64,000 nt of DNA from Pseudomonas parakoreensis. GTDB lineage: Bacteria; Pseudomonadota; Gammaproteobacteria; Pseudomonadales; Pseudomonadaceae. The DNA lies in NCBI RefSeq assembly GCF_021602155.1, contig NZ_BQHY01000003.1, forward strand, positions 310,001 to 374,000. The letters run 5' to 3'. The notes under the pieces were generated by a model, which did not search any database, was not told the DNA's origin, and saw only the letters and a program-made list of their open reading frames with translations. Position 1 is the first letter of the stretch; each line of letters begins with the position of its first letter. Both the position numbers and the translations under genes were made by a program. This document shows, piece by piece, positions 9,494 to 18,584 of the stretch.

Positions 9494-9524
9494 AAAAAAG
9501 GCCCTTGCAGGGCCCTTTTGTACT
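9494..9524 (-). terminator. Terminator of the MvaT-like gene
   Basis: Read on the minus strand, a GGGCCC/GGGCC stem with a short TGCAA loop is followed by a run of seven T, right after the stop at 9535. Confidence 0.75.
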
Positions 9525-9534
9525 CAAACAAAAA

Positions 9535-9900
9535 TCACTTGGTCAGCCAGGACTCGACGGTAGCGGAGCCATGCTCAGCTTTCCATTCCTTCAGCGTTTT
9601 CTGATTGCCGCCTTTGGTTTCTACGACTTCGCCAGTGTGAGGGTTTTTATAAACCTTTACCTGGCGTGGTTTGCGGCTGCCGGCTTTGGAATCGACGGTT
9701 GGAGCGCGACGACCAGCTTGAGGATCAAGCAGGTTAATGATGTCTTTCAAGCTGAAGCCGTACTTGGCAAGCAAGTCCCGTAGCTTCGATTCAAATTCTA
9801 TTTCTTTCTTGAGACCTGCATCGCCCTTCATTGCTTCAAGCTCAGCAAGCTGGGACGCAAGTTGTTGTTCGAGTTTACGAAACTCAGCAAGACGGGACAT
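9535..9900 (-). CDS. MvaT/MvaU-family H-NS-like xenogeneic silencer
   Basis: The 121-aa product starts MSRLAEFRKLEQQLASQLAE (ATG at 9900), the N-terminal coiled-coil oligomerisation region of the MvaT family. A linker with basic residues follows, then the C-terminal AT-hook-like domain (RKPRQVKVYKNPHTGEVVET, about residues 75-95) that binds AT-rich DNA in the minor groove. Pseudomonas chromosomes encode MvaT and MvaU that silence AT-rich foreign DNA. A copy within a mosaic accessory region is likely island-borne and could temper expression of the cargo or compete with host silencers. Monocistronic with its own terminator. Family assignment is strong. Confidence 0.9.
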   Translation of the reverse strand: MSRLAEFRKLEQQLASQLAELEAMKGDAGLKKEIEFESKLRDLLAKYGFSLKDIINLLDPQAGRRAPTVDSKAGSRKPRQVKVYKNPHTGEVVETKGGNQKTLKEWKAEHGSATVESWLTK

Positions 9901-10029
9901 TTGATGCTCCAAATAAATTTAAGCGGGTAAAAATAACAACCATATCATACTCATTTTAATGGATAGAGTAAGCACGCTAAACTGAATCGGCCCTGAATTC
10001 GTAGACACTCGATGACAGCTTTTGGCCGA

Positions 10030-10183
10030 GGCTGTGTAAAAACGTTTTCAAGGGCAGCAAAGACCAAAAAACGTGCTGAAAAATGCGGTTCTACGCAAAA
10101 TCCATATCTGCTGACCTACCGATAAATTTCAGATTTCGCGTAGACGCGCGCACTTCAATTTTGGCTCAGCGTTTTTACACACT
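10030..10183. repeat. MITE-like element, copy B
   Basis: About 154 bp bounded by GGCTGTGTAAAAACG and its inverted partner CGTTTTTACACACT. Its reverse complement aligns with copy A over nearly all its length (CCAAAATTGAAGTG, GTCTACGCGAAATCT, ATTTATCGG, GTCAGCAGAT). A single end-like sequence (GGCTGTGTCAAAAG) recurs at about 10228. Confidence 0.7.
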
Positions 10184-10294
10184 CTGGGCCGATAGCAACC
10201 CTTGGATGCAGTCCGCTTTCGGCCCAGGCTGTGTCAAAAGACTGAATGGGATAACCTTGCACCATGAATCAATCATAAGGCTGCGAACTGAACG

Positions 10295-10804
10295 ATGGGT
10301 TTTGAACAACTAGCTGAGCTACGCGACCGCCTGCGGGCCGAAAAAGTGCAGGTAAAGACTGATAGTACGAAGCAGCGTATGCGGAATCCTTCTCTGCAGA
10401 CGAAGCCTAGCGAGCAAGATCCTGCGGTCGAAGCGATCTGGCGATTGCAGAAGCACTTTCCATTGGCCTTCCCGGTCAATCCGGCCCCCAAGGCTCCGCT
10501 AAAGGAGGGCATTTTCAAGGATGCCGAGCAACACCTGGAGCTGCTCGGAATATCCTGCGAACAGCTCAAGCAGGGCATCGCTGCCTGGTGCCGAGGAAAT
10601 CGCTACTGGGCAAGCATGACGGAGAATGCGCCGCGCTTGGACTTAAACGGCCAGGCAGTTGGCATGGTGACGGCGGCTCAGGCGCTGCATGCTAAGCAGC
10701 AGGCTAAGCGGCAGCGCGGACAAGCACGACGTAATCAGACAAAGCCGAAAGAGCGTATACAGGACAAGGCCGTCGATACCGCTGTGGAACAGATCGTGGA
10801 TTAA
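10295..10804 (+). CDS. ProQ/FinO-domain RNA chaperone
   Basis: A 169-aa protein with a ProQ/FinO domain at about residues 45-125. It starts at a helix with W...FP.AF (AIWRLQKHFPLAFP), has the PLKEGIFKDAE motif (PLK.GI typical of the family) and the later WCRGNRYWASM...R.DLNG block. A Lys/Arg/Gln-rich tail (KQQAKRQRGQARRNQTKPK) is expected to bind RNA. FinO-type members on mobile elements control antisense RNA; chromosomal ProQ binds many sRNAs. Next to the MvaT-like gene it forms a small regulator block. Plasmid/ICE origin is plausible but not shown. No operon partner downstream. Confidence 0.85.
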   Translation: MGFEQLAELRDRLRAEKVQVKTDSTKQRMRNPSLQTKPSEQDPAVEAIWRLQKHFPLAFPVNPAPKAPLKEGIFKDAEQHLELLGISCEQLKQGIAAWCRGNRYWASMTENAPRLDLNGQAVGMVTAAQALHAKQQAKRQRGQARRNQTKPKERIQDKAVDTAVEQIVD

Positions 10805-11433
10805 AATCACTCGTGCTCGGCGCCGAGTCGCCCAATCACTGACAAGGTGCGAGAGGCGGTTCGAAGAGCGGCAAGTGACGGGTACCGCCTGTCAGATGTG
10901 CCCGCTGCCGGCCAAATGGAGTCGTCGGGGTAGCCTATTCGAAGCTACCGGTACGCTCGCGCTCTTCTTCATCCTCGCGAAGCTCTTCCGCAGCGATTCC
11001 TCATCAAGTGCACATGAGGTTTGAGGGCATGTCGGAAGGCTATCCGCCAGCCCCATCAAGCCCTGGATCGTAAACAGCTAGTTTGTGGGCGCTTCTGGCC
11101 GATCTCAGCCGCCCACGACAGGCAGCCATTGGCCGATTCTGTTGAAAAAGTCAGCCGTGGTAATTGGCGATACTCACATCTGTATCGGCTGCTGCCAGTA
11201 ATCGGGCGAGTGCGGTGGCCACCGCCTTCGAGCGCTGACGGCAGAACAGAACGAAGCCTTGCCACTAAGGCCTGCGGATAATCTATCGTCTCTGCCGTTT
11301 CTTCAGGCAGACCTCCGAAATGACTGCTTGCTTGTTGGGCCGCACCTTTTTGGATCGTTCGCAAACCTTATGTGCAGTACCGAACAGAGCTTCATTTCTG
11401 TCGCTATTACAGTGTACTCAACTTCTGTTAGAG
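10805..11433. other. Intergenic region with repeat, no supported gene
   Basis: 629 bp. Around 11097-11137 there is a member of the CCGCTTTTGGCC repeat family (GCTTCTGGCCGATCTCAGCC...). The remainder has no ORF with family features or a ribosome site. It contains the promoter region of the Crp-like gene. Confidence 0.4.
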
Positions 11434-12135
11434 ATGTTGAGCATGCTTCGGCAGAACCGCCTTTTGATAGCCCTTTCAGAGGCCGCTAAAAAGCGCCTTT
11501 TCAGTCATATGGAATGGGTGGCATTACCGCAGGGCGAAATTCTCTACGAGTCCTGCGAGACAATAAGTCATGTCTATTTTCCCGTTGACTCGATCATTTC
11601 GCTCCTCCATGTATTGGGGAACGGTGATTCAGCTGAGGTATCTGTGGTTGGTAACGAGGGACTAGCCGGTATTTCGCTGTTCCTGGGCGTCGATAGCACA
11701 ATCAGCCGTGCAGTCGTACAAAGTGCTGGTCGTGCCTACCGAATGCCTGGAAAACTACTCCAGGACGAGTTCAACCACCACAGTGAGCTGAATATACTGA
11801 TACTGCGCTACATCCAGACACTGATTATCCAAATGTCGCAAACATCAGTTTGCAATCGGTATCACTCCATCCTCCAACAGCTATGCCGATGCTTACTGTT
11901 ATCGCTGGATCGTTTGCCGGGCAATCAGTTGACGATGACCCAGAAGCTCATTTCCGACATGCTCGGGGTGCGTCGTGAGGGCATCACTGAAGCTGCCGGT
12001 ATACTGCGGAGATTGGGCGTGATCGCATACAACCGTGGTCATATCACTGTGCTTGATCGTATTAAACTCGAACATCTGAGCTGTGAGTGCTATGCCATAG
12101 TCAGGCAGGAGACTGATCGACTACTGCCTCGGTAA
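11434..12135 (+). CDS. Crp/Fnr-family transcriptional regulator
   Basis: Started at ATG 11434 (233 aa) because the longer frame from 11320 adds an unrelated leader. The N-terminal two thirds is a cyclic-nucleotide-binding-like beta-roll (LPQGEILYESCETISHVYFP, then VVGNEGLAGISLFLG). The C-terminal winged helix is visible as LTMTQKLISDMLGVRREGIT (recognition helix region), followed by a wing. There are no Cys residues arranged as in Fnr for an iron-sulfur cluster. Such proteins occur widely in Proteobacteria as stress or nutrient regulators with unknown ligands. It is alone, followed by a repeat hairpin; no target can be inferred. Confidence 0.8.
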   Translation: MLSMLRQNRLLIALSEAAKKRLFSHMEWVALPQGEILYESCETISHVYFPVDSIISLLHVLGNGDSAEVSVVGNEGLAGISLFLGVDSTISRAVVQSAGRAYRMPGKLLQDEFNHHSELNILILRYIQTLIIQMSQTSVCNRYHSILQQLCRCLLLSLDRLPGNQLTMTQKLISDMLGVRREGITEAAGILRRLGVIAYNRGHITVLDRIKLEHLSCECYAIVRQETDRLLPR

Positions 12136-12200
12136 GCGCCATCTTTTAGCTGATTGAATAGCCTCGAGTTCTCTAAAGGCTTCCATGCCTAATTGTGAGT

Positions 12201-12254
12201 CCGCTTTTGGCCGACTCCTGCCTGATGCGACAGGATCAAAGCGGCCAAAAGCGG
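12201..12254. repeat. Compact palindromic member of the CCGCTTTTGGCC repeat
   Basis: Perfect 13-bp inverted ends, CCGCTTTTGGCCG at 12201-12213 and its complement at 12242-12254, with a 28-nt spacer. It can form a hairpin downstream of the Crp-like gene. The rest of 12136-12542 shows no gene; AGGGA at 12532-12536 precedes the next start. Confidence 0.7.
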
Positions 12255-12542
12255 CCTGTAGCAGGCAGCGTAAAAGGTCAGGAGCTGACGGCCACCGAAC
12301 AATGTCTCCGTCCATGGCAGTTGGTTGCAATAGGTCTGAAGCGACCCTTGGCTCAGGATTGAATCGGTTAGCCTGCAGCTGCGCGAACCTCACCAATGCA
12401 GCTGCCTTGATGAGAGGCTTGGGCGCTGTGGCTTGCTTAGGCTTGTCTGCGCAGGTCAAAAAACTGGCAACCAGAGTTGAGACCCACCAGCCAACCAAAC
12501 CTAGAGTGGCATTCCCGATACTTTCAATAACAGGGAATGCGT

Positions 12543-14027
12543 ATGAAACTCAAACTCTTGGCGACGGTTCTAGTGGGCGTCGCTCTGACCGCCGGGTATC
12601 AGTACCTTGCCGTCCCCGACCTGCAGAAGAAAGATCCGGATGCAGGCCTCAGTCGCGACGAGCTTCGCAGCCGCGATGAGCGTGCGCAAGAAAACTGGGC
12701 CTACTCACTGGGCTTGCAGGCATATATCTGGGGGTTGCCGCTGACCATCACCGACCGCGAGCGCCTGCTGCGGCTTAACGAACGCAAACTGCGGTTCGTC
12801 ACGGAACGCCAGATCTGTCCCTGCGCGCCCATCAACCAGATTGGCCACATGACCAAACTCGCCACCTCGGATGATGAACTGCCCTACACCCCGAACAATG
12901 ACACCGTCTACAGCGGCGTCATGCTGGAGCTCAAGGATGATCCGGTGATCCTCAGCCTGCCGGAAGTCCACGACCGCTACTGGAGCGTGCAGGTCGTCGA
13001 TGCCTATCTTGAAAATCTGCCCTATATCGGCACCCGTGCGACCCTGGGCAAGGGCGGCCACTATCTGTTCACCGGCCCGGATTGGCAGGGCGAGGTACCG
13101 CCCGGCGTCGAACTGCGTCGCTTGCCGACCAACTCCGGCGCCCTCGCCCTGCGCTACGGGGTGAGCAAGGAAGACCCTCAGGATCTGCCGCGCGTGCTGG
13201 AGCTGCAGAAACAGGTGCATACCACGTCGCTGAGCAACTGGAGCAGACCCGATGGCTTCGGCAAGGTGGTCGCGGTGAAGATGAACCGCAAGGAATACAG
13301 TGGCGACCTAGCCGTCTTCGAACGCATGGTCGACCTGCTTAATGAGAACCCTCCACGCCCTGGGCAACAGGCCGCCGTAGCTATGTTCCAGAGCATCGGC
13401 ATCGAGCTCGGCAAGCCCTTCGATGCCAGCAAGCTGCACCCTGCCACGGTGGCTGGCCTTAAACGCGCCCTGCAGGACAGCCAGGACCTGATGACCTGGA
13501 AGGTGAAGTACCGCGGTACGCCCTATCCGACTCGCTGGAACAACCTGCACGAGGGCACCTACGGCTTCCACTTCATCAACCGGGCAGAAGGCGCGCTCGA
13601 AGGGCTGATGGTGCATGATCGCGAGGAAGGGGTGTATTTCAGCACCTACGAGGACGGCACCGGCCAGTTGCTCGACGGCCAGAGCCGCTATGTCCTGCAC
13701 TTCGAGCGCGACGCACTGCCTCAACTGCAGAACAAGGGCTTCTGGTCCATCACCCTGTACGGCACGAATTTCCAGTTGGTGGACAATGCCATCGACCGCT
13801 ACTCGATCGGCGACCGCACCCCGGGCCTGAAATACAACCCGGATGGTTCCCTGACCCTCTACATCCAGCACCAGCCGCCGGCAGGGCAGGAGAGCAACTG
13901 GCTACCGACTCCACAAACGGGTCTATTCCGCTTGAACTACCGCATCTATCTGCCCAATGAGCAAACACGCAATCCGCAAACACTGCAGCAATTTATTCCC
14001 GCCATTCAGCCTCAGGACCAGAGCTGA
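12543..14027 (+). CDS. DUF1254/DUF1214 domain protein, exported
   Basis: I take ATG 12543, which has AGGGA 6 nt upstream; ATG 12537 is in frame but too close to it. The N-terminus MKLKLLATVLVGVALTAGYQ is a signal or anchor sequence. The body is the DUF1254 domain (LGLQAYIWGLPL..., then YTPNNDTVYSGVMLELKDDP and DRYWSVQVVDAYLENL). The C-terminal DUF1214 domain has FWSITLYGTNFQLVDNAIDR and a closing LPTPQTGLFRLNYRIYLP. About 494 aa, normal for the family. The activity of this family is unknown; it is periplasmic and often found with catabolic or envelope genes. Here it starts a GC-rich block, with a convergent AraC gene next. Confidence 0.85.
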   Translation: MKLKLLATVLVGVALTAGYQYLAVPDLQKKDPDAGLSRDELRSRDERAQENWAYSLGLQAYIWGLPLTITDRERLLRLNERKLRFVTERQICPCAPINQIGHMTKLATSDDELPYTPNNDTVYSGVMLELKDDPVILSLPEVHDRYWSVQVVDAYLENLPYIGTRATLGKGGHYLFTGPDWQGEVPPGVELRRLPTNSGALALRYGVSKEDPQDLPRVLELQKQVHTTSLSNWSRPDGFGKVVAVKMNRKEYSGDLAVFERMVDLLNENPPRPGQQAAVAMFQSIGIELGKPFDASKLHPATVAGLKRALQDSQDLMTWKVKYRGTPYPTRWNNLHEGTYGFHFINRAEGALEGLMVHDREEGVYFSTYEDGTGQLLDGQSRYVLHFERDALPQLQNKGFWSITLYGTNFQLVDNAIDRYSIGDRTPGLKYNPDGSLTLYIQHQPPAGQESNWLPTPQTGLFRLNYRIYLPNEQTRNPQTLQQFIPAIQPQDQS

Positions 14028-14075
14028 TAGCGGCCAGGCTGGGTCCGCCTTATGCCCCAGCCTGAACTCTGCAAA

Positions 14076-15113
14076 CTAGCGCGCCTTCCGTTCACGCCGG
14101 TACTGCCCAGGACTGCCACCTGTCCAGCGTTTGAAGGCCCGGTTAAAGCTGCTCTGATCAATGAAACCAAGGCTGAATGCGATCTCATTCAGACTCATGC
14201 CGGGCATGCCCAGATAGCGCAGCGCCAAGTCATGGCGGATCTCGTCCTGCAGCTCCTTGAACGAGGTGCCTTCCTCGGCCAGCTTGCGGTGCAAATTGCG
14301 TCCACTCATGTTCAGGCGCTCGGCAATCTGCTCAAGCCCGAACTGGTCGGTGCTCAGCAGGGCAATGATTTCCTTGCGCACCTGCAGGCTGACCTGCTCA
14401 TGGCGCATGCGCCCCAGGTAATCGCGTAGCAGCTGCTCATTCATGCCAGCAATCATGGCGTTGGCCGCCGGCAGCTCACGGTCCAGCATGCCGGAGGCCA
14501 TCAGCAGTACATTCGCCTCCGCGCCGAAGTGCAGGGGCACCCCGAAGAACTGCTCGAACGCATCCCGCTGCTGCGGAACCGGGCGGCGCAGATGCACCTC
14601 CAGCAGGCCATCCGCCGCACAGGCGCCGAGCAACTCGCGGAAGGTGCGGAACAACACCCCCATGAAGGCATCGATCGGAAAATAAGGCCGTTGCGCAGAG
14701 GTGGAACTGTCGGACCCGAGGATCAGCGCGACTCCCTGCGGCCCCTCGTTCACCTCGATCTCGGCGATGGTCGTCACCACCTGGACGTAACGCTGAAGAC
14801 GCTGCAGAGCTTCGCGCAAAGTGGCGCTGGCCTGCAGGGCAAAGACCATGGCATTGAGGTGTGTGGGGTAGAGGTTGGCCGCCACCTGCAGTCCGAAGGC
14901 ATCGTTGCCAGTCCGCTCCACGCTGAGCCGCCAGAGTTTCCACATATTGACCACCGCGACCCGAAACTCCGGATCGAGTACCGACGCCGGATCGATGCCC
15001 GCCTCCAACATTAGAGGCTCAGCCTCTATGCCATAGCCCTGCAGGGCACGCTGAATAGCCAGAGTCCATGTAGCGATGGTGGTGTGGACCAGTTCGTGGG
15101 GGGCGCTGCTCAT
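14076..15113 (-). CDS. AraC-family transcriptional regulator
   Basis: The start at 15113 gives MSSAPHELVHTTIATWTLAI (345 aa); the upstream frame to 15431 is extra. The N-terminal half matches the Arabinose_bd-like sensor of OruR/ArgR-type AraC proteins (residues about 20-210). The C-terminal 100 residues carry the double HTH: LEQIAERLNMSGRNLHRKLA and LNEIAFSLGFIDQSSFNRAF, ending WTGGSPGQYRRE. It is divergent from the DUF1302-DUF1329 operon with about 140 bp between starts, so it most likely regulates that pair and perhaps the convergent DUF1254 gene. The ligand is unknown; related regulators sense fatty acids or amino-acid-type compounds. Confidence 0.88.
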   Translation of the reverse strand: MSSAPHELVHTTIATWTLAIQRALQGYGIEAEPLMLEAGIDPASVLDPEFRVAVVNMWKLWRLSVERTGNDAFGLQVAANLYPTHLNAMVFALQASATLREALQRLQRYVQVVTTIAEIEVNEGPQGVALILGSDSSTSAQRPYFPIDAFMGVLFRTFRELLGACAADGLLEVHLRRPVPQQRDAFEQFFGVPLHFGAEANVLLMASGMLDRELPAANAMIAGMNEQLLRDYLGRMRHEQVSLQVRKEIIALLSTDQFGLEQIAERLNMSGRNLHRKLAEEGTSFKELQDEIRHDLALRYLGMPGMSLNEIAFSLGFIDQSSFNRAFKRWTGGSPGQYRRERKAR

Positions 15114-15252
15114 CTGTATTCCTGTCTGAAAATGCCAAAAAAGCGGCAATGCACGCCAAGAAAGATAAGACGCTTCTTCATATCTTAAGCCTCCAGCCAT
15201 GCGGAACAACCGTTTGCGCTCACAACAACAAAAACAATCCTCGAGGATTCTC

Positions 15253-17139
15253 ATGCACAAATTTCGCAGAGGCCGCGGTGCAATCCTGTACCCGCTGCTA
15301 GCCCTCAATGGTGCGCTCTGCCAGGCCGCTACCTTCGAGCTGGACAACGGCATCAGCGGCCGTTGGGACACCAGCCTGTCAGCCGGCCTCAGCATCAGCA
15401 CCAGCAATCCGGACAAGCCGCTACTGCCCATTGCCTACGGCGGGTCTGCAGCCGGCATCAACGGCAACGATGGGCGCCAGAACTTCAAGGCTGGCGACAC
15501 CTTCTCCCGACGGGTCAAAGCCATCTCCGAGCTGGCTCTGAGCCGAGACAACCTCGGCCTGCAGATCAGTGGCAAGTTCTGGTATGACGACCTGCTGAAA
15601 AACGGGGACGCCCGCTTCAAAGACTTCGACGATTCGGGTTTTGATTCACTGGCCACGTTTTCCGGGGCCGAGTTGATGGATGCCTACGTCTGGGGTGAGT
15701 TCCAGCTGAATGACCGAGCGCTGGATATCCGCCTTGGTCAGCAGGTCCTGAGCTGGGGGGAAAGCACCTTCATCCAGGGCGGTATCAATGTGATCAATCC
15801 CATCGACGCAAATGCCCTCACCAGCCCAGGGGTCGAGATCAAGGAAGCCTTGATTCCAGTCAACCTGTTCAATCTGTCGTTGGGACTCAGCGACAACCTC
15901 TCGGCCAGCGCCTTCTATCAGCTGGAATGGCGTGCCACGGTACAACCGGGCTGCGGCACCTTCTTCGCTCAGTCGGATGCCAGCCAACCGGGCTGCGGCC
16001 CGCTGCACGCAGTGGCCGCGCTCACCGAAGCGCAGCAGGACAACCTGCAGTTGGTCTACCCGCGGCTGCCAGCTGGGGCCAACATGCGAATTCCTCGTCT
16101 CAGTGACGATAAGCCTTCAGATAGCGGGCAGTGGGGCCTAAGGCTGGACTACTTCGCCGAAGCGCTGAACAGCACCGAATTCGCCTTCTACGTGATGAAC
16201 TATCACAGCCGTCTGCCCTATACCAACGCCGCCACTGCCGACTATTCGAAACGGCCCGGAAGCGGATTCTTCCTGCCCGGGGTCACCAACAACCCGGCTT
16301 ATGGAGGCAGCATCGCCAATCCCTTGGCCCAGGCACCGCTCTATCAGATGGCCTTCCCAGAAGATATCCGCCTGTACGGGCTGAGCTTCAACACCTCGGG
16401 TCCCTGGGGAATTTCCTTAGCCGGTGAGATAAGCCACAGGCCCAACCAGCCGATTGCCATCAACGGCCAGGACTTTCTCTATGCCAGCGGTTTTCTCGAT
16501 ACCGAGTCGCCCATCGTCGATGAACTATTCGGCCTGGACATCGTGACCCCGGGCACCGGTCCCATCCTTGCTAAAGCCGCAGGTCTCTATGGAAAGCAAG
16601 TACAGGGTTACCAGCGCAAACCTGTGAGCCAGCTGCAATTGACCGCCATGCAAACCTTCAGCGACATCTGGGGCGCGGAGAACCTGCTGCTGATGGCCGA
16701 GGTCGGGGCCGTGCATGTGGCTGACCTGGAACCGGTGCAAACCATTGCCTACGGGCGCGATGCGGTCTACGGCTCTGGCGTGGAAGGCACCGCCATCGCC
16801 TGCAAGAACCCGGCGCTGAACAAAGACTATTGCCGGCTTGATGGCTACACCACGCCGTGGTCCTGGGGCTATGCCGCTCGGGCCAACCTGACCTACAGCA
16901 ACCTGCTACCAGGCACCGTGGTCACCCCGTCGCTGGCCTGGCGCCATGATGTCAAAGGCTACGCGCCCTCTCCGGCACCACAGTTCATCGAGGGTCGCCA
17001 GGCCGTCACGCTAGCCGTGAACTTCGATTATCAAAATCGGTACAACGCGGCGCTCAGTTACACCGACTTCTTTGGGGGCGACTTCAACCCACAGACTGAC
17101 CGGGACTTCATCTCATTCACCCTTGGCGCCAAGTTCTGA
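15253..17139 (+). CDS. DUF1302-family outer-membrane protein
   Basis: ATG 15253 is chosen because a typical signal peptide follows (MHKFRRGRGAILYPLLALNG, cleavage near CQAA). The mature 600-residue protein has the DUF1302 pattern: early FELDNGISGRWDTSLSAG, the LRLGQQVLSWGES-type strand (RLGQQVLSWGESTFIQGGIN), and a final strand ending FISFTLGAKF with terminal Phe as in outer-membrane barrels. DUF1302 proteins occur with DUF1329 proteins beside steroid, terpene or hydrophobic-ester catabolic genes and are thought to help take up hydrophobic substrates. The next gene starts 10 nt downstream, so the two form an operon. Confidence 0.85.
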   Translation: MHKFRRGRGAILYPLLALNGALCQAATFELDNGISGRWDTSLSAGLSISTSNPDKPLLPIAYGGSAAGINGNDGRQNFKAGDTFSRRVKAISELALSRDNLGLQISGKFWYDDLLKNGDARFKDFDDSGFDSLATFSGAELMDAYVWGEFQLNDRALDIRLGQQVLSWGESTFIQGGINVINPIDANALTSPGVEIKEALIPVNLFNLSLGLSDNLSASAFYQLEWRATVQPGCGTFFAQSDASQPGCGPLHAVAALTEAQQDNLQLVYPRLPAGANMRIPRLSDDKPSDSGQWGLRLDYFAEALNSTEFAFYVMNYHSRLPYTNAATADYSKRPGSGFFLPGVTNNPAYGGSIANPLAQAPLYQMAFPEDIRLYGLSFNTSGPWGISLAGEISHRPNQPIAINGQDFLYASGFLDTESPIVDELFGLDIVTPGTGPILAKAAGLYGKQVQGYQRKPVSQLQLTAMQTFSDIWGAENLLLMAEVGAVHVADLEPVQTIAYGRDAVYGSGVEGTAIACKNPALNKDYCRLDGYTTPWSWGYAARANLTYSNLLPGTVVTPSLAWRHDVKGYAPSPAPQFIEGRQAVTLAVNFDYQNRYNAALSYTDFFGGDFNPQTDRDFISFTLGAKF

Positions 17140-17149
17140 GGAACCACGC

Positions 17150-18505
17150 ATGTTCAATCACTCTGCCACCCGCCACGTCCTCTTTGCATTGGGGCTGGCG
17201 CTCAGTCAACCCGTACTCTGTGCAGTTTCACCCGAGCTGGCTGCACAGCTTGATCTACAGCTGACCCCCATGGGGGCCGAACGCGCCGGGAATGCCGACG
17301 GAAGCATTCCCTCCTGGGACGGAGGTTTCAAGACATCGAGCATGGACCGAACGCTGGCTGACCCCTATAGCACCGAACAGATGCTGCAACGCATCGACTC
17401 CAGCAATATGGCGCCGTTCGCCAAATGGCTGAGCCCCGGCACCCAAGCGATGCTCCACCAGTATCCGCAGAGCTTTTACCTGCAGCTGTATCCCACACAC
17501 CGTAGCGCGGCCTACCCCGAGTCCATCCTGCAGCAGAGCCGTCAGAATGCTACCCAGATCAGCCTCAATGCCAGTGGTAGTGGCCTGGAGGGCGGCTACG
17601 CCAGTGGCGTGCCATTTCCGATTCCGCAGCGGGCCGAAGAGGTCATCTGGAACCATGTCACCCGCTACCGCGGCGGCGCTGTCATGCGCGAGACGCATCG
17701 TATGCCAGTGCAAACTGACGGCAGTTATCAGGCCAGTCTCATCCGCCAGACCCAGGTCTTTGCCACCCATGTCAAAGACAACACCCCGGACAGCAATATC
17801 CTCTTCTACTTCATCGGCCAGACCCTGGCTCCTGCCCGCCTGGCCGGCAATATCGCCCTGATTCACGAGCCCCTTGATCAGTTACGTACGCCCCGTCAGG
17901 CCTGGTCCTACAACGCCGGACAGCGGCGTGTGCGCCGCGCTCCGACACTGGCCTACGACTCCCCACAGAACAGCGCGGAAGGCCTGGCAACTTCAGACAA
18001 CATGGATATGTACAACGGTGCGTTCGACCGCTACAACTGGACCCTCAAAGGCAAACGGGAGCTGTTGATTCCCTACAACAATTACCACCTGCACGACAAA
18101 GGCCTGAAATACGCTCAGATCATCCAGCCCGCCCACATCAACAGCGGCTATATACGTTACGAGCGGCATCGGGTCTGGGAGATTGAAGGTGAGCTCAAAC
18201 CTGGCCAGCGCCACATCTATCAGAAGCGCACCTTCTTCATCGATGAAGACACCTGGCAAATTGCCCTGGCGGATCACTATGATGCTCGCGGAGAGCTCTG
18301 GAGAGTATCGACCGCCTACCAGATGAACTTCTACAACGACCTGGTGCCATGGATGACCGCTGAGGCCACACATGACCTGCAGTCGCGCCGCTACCTGCTG
18401 AGCGGTCTGAGCAACGAAGTCAAGCGCGAAGCCAGCTTCGGCCATGAGGCTCTGCGCCAAGACTTCAAGCCAGATGCCTTGCGCCGCTTGGGTGGGAAGA
18501 ACTGA
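17150..18505 (+). CDS. DUF1329-family exported protein
   Basis: ATG 17150 follows GAGGAA and lies 10 nt after the DUF1302 stop. The 451-aa product has a signal peptide (HVLFALGLALSQPVLCAV) and the DUF1329 hallmark regions: LTPMGAERAGNADGSIPSWDGG near the N-terminus, FNGTDAAS-like ALPFPIPQ region (GVPFPIPQRAEEVIWNHVTR), and the late PYNNYHLHD and RHRVWEIEGELKPG blocks. It is a LolB/LolA-like periplasmic fold in this family and the usual companion of DUF1302 proteins. The pair probably carries a hydrophobic molecule across the outer membrane. Regulation by the divergent AraC protein is inferred. Confidence 0.85.
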   Translation: MFNHSATRHVLFALGLALSQPVLCAVSPELAAQLDLQLTPMGAERAGNADGSIPSWDGGFKTSSMDRTLADPYSTEQMLQRIDSSNMAPFAKWLSPGTQAMLHQYPQSFYLQLYPTHRSAAYPESILQQSRQNATQISLNASGSGLEGGYASGVPFPIPQRAEEVIWNHVTRYRGGAVMRETHRMPVQTDGSYQASLIRQTQVFATHVKDNTPDSNILFYFIGQTLAPARLAGNIALIHEPLDQLRTPRQAWSYNAGQRRVRRAPTLAYDSPQNSAEGLATSDNMDMYNGAFDRYNWTLKGKRELLIPYNNYHLHDKGLKYAQIIQPAHINSGYIRYERHRVWEIEGELKPGQRHIYQKRTFFIDEDTWQIALADHYDARGELWRVSTAYQMNFYNDLVPWMTAEATHDLQSRRYLLSGLSNEVKREASFGHEALRQDFKPDALRRLGGKN

Positions 18506-18584
18506 AGGATCGGTCTTCGGCGAGTCAGCCATTCGGCGTCGGACGACGATCTGCTGCAGGTTGACCGCCTTGCCATGCCCTTCC

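Noticed and set aside
9212-9527. ORFs on the minus strand (73 and 67 aa)
   Set aside because: They lie wholly inside the interspersed repeat and terminator; no ribosome site.
14529-15014. Plus-strand frames opposite the AraC gene
   Set aside because: Frames of 155-161 aa mirror the real AraC gene in GC-rich DNA.
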